Translations under genes and position numbers: made by a program
The notes under the pieces: generated by a model
What the model was told of the DNA's origin: nothing
Database searches by the model: none
The model's input: only the letters and a program-made list of their open reading frames with translations
Origin: Oscillospiraceae bacterium
Lineage (GTDB): Bacteria; Bacillota; Clostridia; Oscillospirales; Acutalibacteraceae
Direction: 5' to 3'
Assembly (NCBI GenBank): GCA_019422905.1
Contig: JAHZCM010000034.1
Span: 4,255 to 16,794, forward strand
DNA: 12,540 nucleotides
Part shown: positions 7,427 to 12,540 of the stretch, piece by piece
How the letters are laid out: every line of letters begins with the position of its first letter
How positions within the stretch are numbered: the stretch's first letter is position 1

Positions 7427-7465
7427 GAGCACACGTGCCTGTGAAAAGTGCACATGTGCTCTTTT
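7427..7465 (+). terminator. Candidate weak terminator after the kinase gene
   Basis: GAGCACACGTGC (7427-7438) pairs with GCACATGTGCTC (7450-7461) apart from one C-A mismatch, with an 11-nt loop, and is followed by TTTT (7462-7465). The short T tract and mismatch make it weak. The right arm is also part of a different near-perfect palindrome (7441-7468), so the two folds exclude each other. Confidence 0.5.
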
Positions 7466-7468
7466 CAC
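7441..7468. repeat. 28-nt near-perfect palindrome
   Basis: The arms GTGAAAAG (7441-7448) and CTTTTCAC (7461-7468) flank the self-complementary core GCACATGTGC (7450-7459); only the T-T pair 7449/7460 breaks symmetry. The sequence after it (TAAAAAAAG) is not a T tract, so by itself it is not a + strand terminator. It may be a dimeric protein site or part of an RNA switch. Confidence 0.75.
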
Positions 7469-7642
7469 TAAAAAAAGCTTTGTTTTTGACGGCTGCCCGT
7501 TGTTTTGCGCATAGGCTGCTTTGCGCGCGGAACTTTAAAAGGCAAACTGCATAAAAATAACCGGTTAGCCATGACATTTTGTGAAAAAGCATAGTTTTCT
7601 CCTTGAAATCGTAATTTTGTACTCTTTTATTAACAGCTTATT

Positions 7643-7653
7643 CATAATACAAT
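7643..7653 (+). promoter_or_regulatory. Probable importer promoter, activator-dependent
   Basis: Overlapping -10 candidates CATAAT (7643-7648) and TACAAT (7648-7653) lie about 55 nt before the start codon. The 10-mer ATACAATATA (7647-7656) is identical to the -10 region of the regulator promoter (3847-3856). No good -35 exists: 16-17 nt upstream is only TTTATT/TTTTAT. A good -10 without a -35 is typical of promoters needing an activator, here presumably the YesN-type regulator. Confidence 0.5.
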
Positions 7654-7707
7654 ATAGGAGTGATGATTCACAAGAATTTTGTATGAATTTCATAAGGGGG
7701 AACGTAA

Positions 7708-8634
7708 ATGAAGAAGCATGGGTTCTTATATGAACTGAAAAAGAACAAGACATTGTTCTTGATGGCTGCGCCATCGGTGCTCCTCACATTCTTTTTGGCG
7801 TACCTGCCGATGTCCGGCCTTGTGCTGGCCTTTAAGAATTACCGCTATGACCGCGGTATTTTCGGCAGCGATTGGAATGGATTCGATAACTTTGCGTATC
7901 TGTTCTCTTCCGGTACAGGCTGGCTGATTACAAGGAATACCATTTTGTACAACCTGCTGAACCTGATCACTTCCCAGCTGTTGGCCGTTATCGTGGCCAT
8001 CGTCATTTCGGAAATGATGGGCAAGCTCTATAAGAGGATTGTGCAGTCGGTCATCTTCCTGCCGTACTTTATTTCATGGGTTATCGTCGGTACGTTCGTT
8101 CTCAACCTGTTCAACTATGAGACAGGCGTTATGAACAGCATCATCCGCGCTTTCGGCGGCGATCCGGTGAACCTGTATACCTCGGAAATGGCTTGGGTAT
8201 GGGTCATCATCATCTGCGCATTCAACTCGTGGAAGTGGGTCGGCTACAATTCGATTATCTACATCGCGGCGATTACGAGCATTGATGCGGAATGTTATGA
8301 AGCGGCCGACATCGACGGCGCGAATATCTTCCAGAAGATCTGGTACATCACCTTCCCGGCGATCAAGCCTACGATCATCACGATGCTTCTGCTGCAGGTC
8401 GGCAGAATCCTCCGCGGCGATTTCGAGATGTTCTACCAGATTATCGGTTCCAATGGACAGCTCTTCAACGCGACGGACGTTATCGATACATATGTGTTCC
8501 GTGCTCTGCTGACCAACCCGAATATGGGCATGACGGCTGCGGCTTCGTTCTACCAGTCGGCGTTGTGCTTCATCATTATCATGGTTGTCAACAATATTGT
8601 AAAGCGGATCGAAGCCGATTACGCGCTGTTCTGA
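7708..8634 (+). CDS. lplB: ABC sugar importer permease, LplB-like
   Basis: First membrane subunit (308 aa) of a carbohydrate importer of the CUT1/LplB type. It starts with ATG after AAGGGGG (7694-7700, 7 nt spacing). About six membrane segments are visible, the first near 17-41, then about 78-100, 112-135, 162-172, 181-191 and 281-297. The inner-membrane EAA loop that contacts the ATPase is at 197-217 (YEAADIDGANIFQKIWYITFP). The N-terminal KKNKTLFLMAAPSVLL and C-terminal VKRIEADYALF are typical of LplB-like permeases. It is first in an operon with the second permease (18 nt gap) and the binding protein. Family members carry oligosaccharides or uronides; the actual substrate here is not readable from sequence. 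The symbol is a family-level name. Confidence 0.93.
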   Translation: MKKHGFLYELKKNKTLFLMAAPSVLLTFFLAYLPMSGLVLAFKNYRYDRGIFGSDWNGFDNFAYLFSSGTGWLITRNTILYNLLNLITSQLLAVIVAIVISEMMGKLYKRIVQSVIFLPYFISWVIVGTFVLNLFNYETGVMNSIIRAFGGDPVNLYTSEMAWVWVIIICAFNSWKWVGYNSIIYIAAITSIDAECYEAADIDGANIFQKIWYITFPAIKPTIITMLLLQVGRILRGDFEMFYQIIGSNGQLFNATDVIDTYVFRALLTNPNMGMTAAASFYQSALCFIIIMVVNNIVKRIEADYALF

Positions 8635-8638
8635 TTGA

Positions 8639-8646
8639 GGGGAGGA
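8639..8646 (+). promoter_or_regulatory. Strong ribosome binding site deciding the second permease start
   Basis: GGGGAGGA (8639-8646) lies 6 nt before ATG 8653. The frame is open to a TTG at 8635, but that codon precedes the site, so 8653 is the real start. Confidence 0.88.
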
Positions 8647-8652
8647 AAGTTC

Positions 8653-9567
8653 ATGCCAGCTACAACATCTGTTAAATCGAATAAGATTAAGGTTGCAGGT
8701 GCAACCATCACCTTCAATATCATCGGCTACATTTTTATTACGTTCATCGCAGTGCTCTGCTTGCTGCCGTTTATCATCCTGATTTCCGGTTCATTTTCTG
8801 CGGAGCAGACGGTTCGCCTGAACGGCCTGAGCATCTTGCCGCAGGATTTCACGACGGAAGCGTATGAGTTTATTTTCAGAAATCCGCAGGAAATCCTCAA
8901 CGCATACGGTATTACAATCCTGATTACGGCGATTGGCACCGGCGTTGGCCTGATTTTCCTGACCATGACGGCCTTCGTAATCAGCCGTAAAGACTTCAAG
9001 TACAGAAATGTGATTTCTTTCTATTTCTACTTTACGACGCTGTTCAACGGCGGCATGGTTTGCACTTACATCTTCTACATCCAGTATTATCATCTGAAGG
9101 ATAGCCTTCTCGCGCTGATTCTGCCGGGCCTTACGCCGGTTTTCTACATGCTCATCATGCGCAACTTTGTCAACGGCATCCCGTCGGCGCTGATTGAATC
9201 GGCGAAGATCGACGGCGCGGGCGAGCTCCGCATTTTCTTCCAGATCGTTCTCCCGCTGCTCGGCTCCGGCCTTGCGACGATCGGCCTGTTCATGGCGCTG
9301 GGCTATTGGAATGACTGGTACAACGCGATGCTGTACATCAACACGGAGTGGAAATATCCGCTGCAGTACATGCTGTACAACATGATTCAGAAAGCGGCTG
9401 CTATGGCGCGTGTTGCAAGCCAGCTCGGTATCCCGGTGGAGAACCTGCCGACGAATACGCTGAAGCTCGCTATGGCCGTTGTCGCGACAGGCCCGATCAT
9501 TCTTCTGTATCCGTTTGTTCAGAAGTATTTTGTTAAAGGCGTTACAATCGGCTCGGTTAAGGGTTAA
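8653..9567 (+). CDS. ytcP: ABC sugar importer permease, YtcP/LplC-like
   Basis: Second membrane subunit (304 aa), which pairs with the LplB-like protein to form the importer channel. A hydrophobic first segment (about 22-46) is followed by about five more: near 87-110, 121-142, 151-168, 200-218 and 270-287. The EAA loop is at 181-201 (start IESAKIDGAGELRIFFQIVLP). The C-terminus, with YPFVQKYFVKGVTIGSVKG, is the family hallmark. Length is usual for YtcP/LplC. The region 219-270 includes YWNDWYNAMLYI, the conserved segment of CUT1-type permeases of this branch. Its stop codon lies inside a perfect stem-loop (9553-9571) that precedes the binding-protein gene. No ATPase gene follows, so an MsmX-type shared ATPase encoded elsewhere is expected. 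Confidence 0.93.
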   Translation: MPATTSVKSNKIKVAGATITFNIIGYIFITFIAVLCLLPFIILISGSFSAEQTVRLNGLSILPQDFTTEAYEFIFRNPQEILNAYGITILITAIGTGVGLIFLTMTAFVISRKDFKYRNVISFYFYFTTLFNGGMVCTYIFYIQYYHLKDSLLALILPGLTPVFYMLIMRNFVNGIPSALIESAKIDGAGELRIFFQIVLPLLGSGLATIGLFMALGYWNDWYNAMLYINTEWKYPLQYMLYNMIQKAAAMARVASQLGIPVENLPTNTLKLAMAVVATGPIILLYPFVQKYFVKGVTIGSVKG

Positions 9568-9571
9568 CCGA
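9553..9571 (+). other. Stem-loop spanning the permease stop codon
   Basis: TCGGTTAA (9553-9560) and TTAACCGA (9564-9571) form a perfect 8-bp stem with a GGG loop. The TAA stop of the permease (9565-9567) is in the right arm. It is followed by AAAAAC, not T, so it is not an intrinsic terminator. It could protect or process the mRNA between the permease and binding-protein genes and so help the latter's higher expression (inference). Confidence 0.6.
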
Positions 9572-9614
9572 AAAAACAAACCGATTTGTAATAAATATTT
9601 TTGGAGGTAGTATT

Positions 9615-11183
9615 ATGAAGAACACCAAAAAGCTCTTGGCTTTGGTTCTCGCTCTGGCACTCGTTATCACTGCGTTTGCCGGCTGCGCAGGCGGTGGCAG
9701 CACTTCTTCTACCGGCTCTACTGGCGGCGACAGCAGCACCAGCACCGGTGATGAGGGCGGCGAAAGCAATGAAGCCCCCGCGCTTGATACTTCTAAGGAA
9801 GTCGAACTGATTATGTACTTTATCAGCGACCGCCCGGCGAAGCAAGACGAGATCGAAGCAAACTTCAACGAAATCTTTAAGGAGAAGTTGAACTGCACGC
9901 TGAAGACCAACTGGATTGCATGGTCTGACTATGCAAACAAGTATCCGCTGCTGTTCTCCTCTGGCGAGGAATTCGACCTGGCTTACACCGCAACATGGCT
10001 TGGCTTCTCCAACTATGCTGCAAAGGGCGCTTTCATGGAGCTTGATGAGCTTTGGCCGACCTACGCGCCGAACAATTATGCCCTGCAGTCTGAGGCAGGC
10101 TTGACGCAGGCGACCATTGACGGTCATTATTATGTCGTTCCGACTCTGCTTGCAACATACTCCGCATATGGTCCGTATTATCGTACCGTATTTGAAGATG
10201 GCTCAGTCAAGTTTGAGGGTGAGGTTACAAACTGGGAAGACTATGAAGCGTATATGGAGTGGGTTCAGGAGAACACCTCTATTGCGCAGCCGTATGGTCT
10301 GTATTCCTCCGGCCTTGAGGCGGACGATATGTTCTTTACCTCGAAGGGCCGCTACAACATCCGCGGCACTTCATGGCTGAGTGTTGACCCGTATGCTGAT
10401 ACGTTCACGCTGGTTCCGAACTATGAGAATGAGTTCGCAATGGATTACCTCACGATGACCTCCCGCTGGTGCGAGAAGGGCTTCTGGTCCAAGTCCGCTC
10501 TGTCCGATACGGATAGCACAAAAATTAAGAATGGTATTGCATCAACAGGCATCCATAACGTTGATACCTATCAGGGCTCTTATATCGATCATCCGGAATG
10601 GGAATTCAAGTACACGAACTTTGTTGAGGACGTTTCCAACCTGCCGTTCACGCAGGATGCTTGTGTCGTTCCATCTACATCCAAGAACCCGGAGAGAGCG
10701 CTTGCTCTGTGGGATCTCATCACAACTGATGAGGAAGCCTACCGTGCATTTGTTTATGGTATTGAAGGCACTTCCTATGAGATCATCGATGGTCAGGTGA
10801 AGTCTATCAATACGGATGACTATCAAGGTACAGGCATGTGGTCCGCAAGAACCTCTCAGTTCCATCTCGATACATATGGTTCGCCGGCGGACATTAAGGA
10901 AATGAAAGCGGACTGGGATGCTTACATTGAGAAGACCGGCAATCATCAGAGCCAGTATCTCTCTGCATGGATTCCGGATACGACCTCGATCGAGACTGAG
11001 TATGCTGCTTGCACAAGCGTTATCCAGCAGTACTGGTGGCCGCTTGAGTGCGGATTTGTTTCGGATCTCGAGGCTGGCCTCGAAGAGTATGCAACGAACA
11101 TGAAGGCTGCCGGCGCTGAGAAGGTTATCGAAACCCTCCAGGCACAGCTTGATGCATTTGTTGCCGAGCATCCGCAGGGCTGA
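9615..11183 (+). CDS. Lipoprotein extracellular solute-binding protein of the importer
   Basis: Sugar-capturing lipoprotein of 522 aa, anchored outside the membrane. GGAGG (9603-9607) lies 7 nt before the ATG. The signal peptide has a basic start (MKNTKK), a hydrophobic core (7-20) and a lipobox FAGC with lipidated Cys 24; Phe at -3 departs from the usual Leu/Val/Ile. A Gly/Ser/Thr-rich then acidic linker (25-50) follows, then the binding domain starting near VELIMYFISDRPAKQ (about 63-77). The C-terminal 55 residues (from SVIQQYW at 468) resemble the C-terminal domain of LplA-like binding proteins (DUF3502-type): a YWWPLECGFV segment, then AAGAEKVIETLQAQLDAF. Aromatic residues are abundant, as in oligosaccharide binders. 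Codon use shifts toward GCT/GCA, TCT/TCC and AAC compared with its neighbours, as expected for a highly expressed gene. It is the third gene of the importer operon. Confidence 0.92.
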   Translation: MKNTKKLLALVLALALVITAFAGCAGGGSTSSTGSTGGDSSTSTGDEGGESNEAPALDTSKEVELIMYFISDRPAKQDEIEANFNEIFKEKLNCTLKTNWIAWSDYANKYPLLFSSGEEFDLAYTATWLGFSNYAAKGAFMELDELWPTYAPNNYALQSEAGLTQATIDGHYYVVPTLLATYSAYGPYYRTVFEDGSVKFEGEVTNWEDYEAYMEWVQENTSIAQPYGLYSSGLEADDMFFTSKGRYNIRGTSWLSVDPYADTFTLVPNYENEFAMDYLTMTSRWCEKGFWSKSALSDTDSTKIKNGIASTGIHNVDTYQGSYIDHPEWEFKYTNFVEDVSNLPFTQDACVVPSTSKNPERALALWDLITTDEEAYRAFVYGIEGTSYEIIDGQVKSINTDDYQGTGMWSARTSQFHLDTYGSPADIKEMKADWDAYIEKTGNHQSQYLSAWIPDTTSIETEYAACTSVIQQYWWPLECGFVSDLEAGLEEYATNMKAAGAEKVIETLQAQLDAFVAEHPQG

Positions 11184-11240
11184 TTGAAGTGAATTTTGCT
11201 TGCATCTCACCGGATGCAGGTGTACAATGAAACCTGATGG

Positions 11241-11273
11241 TGGCGGTGGGGCGTCGTTCTCCACCGCCATTTT
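11241..11273 (+). terminator. Hairpin terminator after the binding-protein gene
   Basis: A perfect 9-bp GC-rich stem (TGGCGGTGG 11241-11249 with CCACCGCCA 11261-11269) with an 11-nt loop is followed by only four T (11270-11273). It probably ends most importer transcripts but may let some polymerase through to the GH42 gene. A second small stem, TGCATC/GATGCA (11201-11206, 11213-11218), lies between the stop codon and it. Confidence 0.78.
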
Positions 11274-11331
11274 CGGCCTGAAAATGTTGTACGGACAAAT
11301 TTGGCATCACACTTTGCGGCTTGCCGCGCAG

Positions 11332-11337
11332 AAAGGA
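11332..11337 (+). promoter_or_regulatory. Ribosome binding site of the GH42 gene
   Basis: AAAGGA (11332-11337) lies 9 nt before ATG 11347. No convincing -35/-10 pair was found between the preceding hairpin and this site, although TGAAAATGTTGTA (11279-11291) resembles a motif in the regulator leader. Confidence 0.7.
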
Positions 11338-11346
11338 ACCATCAAT

Positions 11347-12540
11347 ATGGACAAGCTCTTATACGGCGTCGCGTATTATGATGAGTACATGCCCTATGAA
11401 CGCCTTGAAAAGGACATGGAAATGATGAAGGCGGCGAACATCAATGTGATCCGCATAGCGGAATCCACATGGGCGACGGAAGAGCCGGAAAACGGCGTAT
11501 TCGATTTCACGCATGTGGAGCGTGCGTTGGAGGCGGCGCGGAAGGCTGGAATTTCCGTGATTGTCGGCACGCCGACGTATGCGATTCCGCCGTGGCTTGC
11601 GGCGGCGCACCCGGAAATCATTGCCGTAACGCCTCAGGGACAGGGGAAATACGGTGCCCGGCAGAATATGGATATCACCTCGCCGGTTTACCGCTACCAC
11701 GCGGAGCGCGTGATCCGCAGGCTGATGGAATGCGTGCAGAAGTACCCGAATGTCATCGGTTTCCAGCTCGATAATGAAACCAAGCATTACAACACCTGCG
11801 GGCCGAATGTGCAGAAGCAGTTTGTTTCCTACTTACGCAGGAAATTCGGCACGGTGGAGGCGCTGAATGAGGCCTTCGGCTTCAACTACTGGAGCAACCG
11901 CATCGATAGCTGGGAGAATGTTCCCGATGTGACCGGCACGATCAACTGGAGCTTTGCGGCGGAGTTTTCCAAATTCCAGCGCACGCTGGTTGACGAGTAT
12001 CTCGCGTGGCAGGCGGGGATCGTCCGGGAATACGTCCGGGAGGACCAGTTCATCACGCAGAATTTCGACTATGAGTGGCGCGGCTACTCCTACGGCGTGC
12101 AGCCGGACGTCAACCACAAGACGGCGGCGAAGTGCCTGACGGTTGCCGGGTGCGATATCTACCATCCGACGCAGGATAAGCTGACCGGCAAGGAGATTTC
12201 CCTCTGCGGCGCGCTCTGCCGGAACCTCAAGAACGACAATTATCTTGTGATTGAAACCGAGGCGCAGGGCCATGTGAACTGGACGCCGTATGACGGGCAG
12301 CTTCGCTTGCACGCATTCAGCCATATTGCGAGCGGCGCGAACTCCGTCATGTATTGGCACTGGCATTCGATCCACAATTCGTTTGAAACGTACTGGAAGG
12401 GCCTTTTGAGCCACGATATGCAACCGAACGCACCGTACCGCGAGGCATGCACGATCGGTGCGGATTTCAAGCGGCTCAGCGATAAGCTCGTCAACCTGAA
12501 AAAGAGGAACCGCGGAGCGATGGAGGGCAGCAACGAAGCG
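11347..12540 (+). CDS. GH42 beta-galactosidase-family glycosidase, 3' end missing
   Basis: The first 398 residues of a glycoside hydrolase of clan GH-A, family 42; the frame stays open to the window end, so the C-terminal part (typically another 250-300 residues) is missing. It starts MDKLLYGVAYYDEYMP, the usual GH42 beginning (Y-G-x-x-Y-Y/P). The acid/base is Glu 144 in FQLDNET (139-145) and the nucleophile is most likely Glu 303 in VIETEAQG (301-308). The segment NWTPYDGQLRLHAF (311-324) and the ANSVMYWHWHSIHNSFETYW region (331-350) are typical of clostridial GH42 enzymes, which release terminal beta-galactosides or related sugars (some act on alpha-L-arabinopyranosides). There is no signal peptide, so it acts in the cytoplasm, fitting cleavage of what the upstream importer brings in. 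A hairpin separates it from the importer operon; co-regulation is likely but not proven. Confidence 0.92.
   Translation, partial: MDKLLYGVAYYDEYMPYERLEKDMEMMKAANINVIRIAESTWATEEPENGVFDFTHVERALEAARKAGISVIVGTPTYAIPPWLAAAHPEIIAVTPQGQGKYGARQNMDITSPVYRYHAERVIRRLMECVQKYPNVIGFQLDNETKHYNTCGPNVQKQFVSYLRRKFGTVEALNEAFGFNYWSNRIDSWENVPDVTGTINWSFAAEFSKFQRTLVDEYLAWQAGIVREYVREDQFITQNFDYEWRGYSYGVQPDVNHKTAAKCLTVAGCDIYHPTQDKLTGKEISLCGALCRNLKNDNYLVIETEAQGHVNWTPYDGQLRLHAFSHIASGANSVMYWHWHSIHNSFETYWKGLLSHDMQPNAPYREACTIGADFKRLSDKLVNLKKRNRGAMEGSNEA

Larger units (their letters stand above)
7399..7707 (+). other. 309-nt intergenic control region between kinase and importer
   Basis: No protein or RNA gene is recognised here. 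From left to right it holds a hairpin-rich stretch (7400-7468), a 10-bp palindrome TAACCGGTTA (7558-7567), two TGAAA elements 22 nt apart (7582-7586 and 7604-7608), a -10 like TACAAT (7648-7653) and the ribosome binding site AAGGGGG (7694-7700). It most likely ends the regulator operon and carries the regulated promoter of the importer operon. Confidence 0.7.

Noticed and set aside
5494..7455. Very long open frame (653 codons) on the minus strand opposite the kinase gene
   Set aside because: The + strand frame has all kinase motifs. The minus product is rich in His, Arg and Gln with no domain, and is an artefact of biased third positions. The same holds for minus frames at 911-1804, 1931-2626, 2755-3750, 3731-4873 and 8791-9579.
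7663..7686. Seven-codon leader peptide MIHKNFV after AGGAG
   Set aside because: AGGAG (7656-7660) is only 2 nt from this ATG and sits at or before the expected transcript 5' end; no regulatory codon run is present.
11196..11228. Promoter with -10 TACAAT (11223-11228) for the GH42 gene
   Set aside because: The nearest -35-like TTGCTT is 21 nt away, too far, and the unit would start upstream of the 11241-11273 hairpin.
1..12540. Mobile elements, CRISPR arrays, tRNA/rRNA genes, known riboswitches, toxin or defence genes
   Set aside because: I saw no transposase or integrase motifs, no spaced repeat arrays, no tRNA-like cloverleaf and no recognised aptamer on either strand. The gene content is that of ordinary carbohydrate uptake and export loci.

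Overview
The window reads as a chromosomal stretch from a Gram-positive, probably gut-type Clostridia (Oscillospiraceae/Lachnospiraceae-like) bacterium. The basis is the gene set (YesM/YesN-type two-component system, LplB/YtcP-type permeases, a lipobox-bearing solute-binding protein), AGGAGG-type ribosome binding sites, sigma-A-like promoters and moderately GC-rich codon use. No ribosomal RNA or marker gene is present, so this placement is an inference. All eight complete genes and one partial gene lie on the + strand, in four or five transcription units separated by intrinsic terminators.

Layout. Positions 1-65 hold the terminator of an upstream unit. Positions 78-2549 are a two-gene ABC exporter unit: an EcsA/ABC-2-type ATPase and a polytopic permease, with a clear promoter and a strong terminator. 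Positions 2584-3790 are a single-gene unit with its own good promoter, encoding a cytoplasmic GH5 enzyme that resembles exo-beta-1,3-glucanases, followed by a terminator. Positions 3799-7468 hold a regulator operon: a YesN-type response regulator with an AraC-type DNA-binding domain, and a YesM-type membrane histidine kinase overlapping it by 4 nt. A long leader rich in inverted and direct repeats precedes the operon, and a palindromic region follows it. Positions about 7640-11273 hold a carbohydrate importer operon: LplB-like permease, YtcP-like permease and lipoprotein solute-binding protein, ended by a hairpin. From 11347 a GH42 beta-galactosidase-family gene begins and runs off the window.

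How the genes work together. The likely model is an oligosaccharide utilisation locus. The kinase senses an extracellular sugar or a binding-protein complex and phosphorylates the regulator, which activates the importer promoter; that promoter lacks a good -35 box. The lipoprotein captures an oligosaccharide, the two permeases import it, and cytoplasmic glycosidases (GH42, perhaps GH5) cut it. No ATPase for the importer is encoded here, so a shared MsmX-type ATPase elsewhere is expected. The exporter pair at the left is probably functionally separate.

I found no convincing evidence of a wholly new system. The most interesting material is regulatory: recurrent TGAAAA(G)TGT-like motifs and inverted repeats in three intergenic regions of the locus, mutually exclusive hairpins after the kinase gene, and a stem-loop spanning the permease stop codon just before the binding-protein gene.
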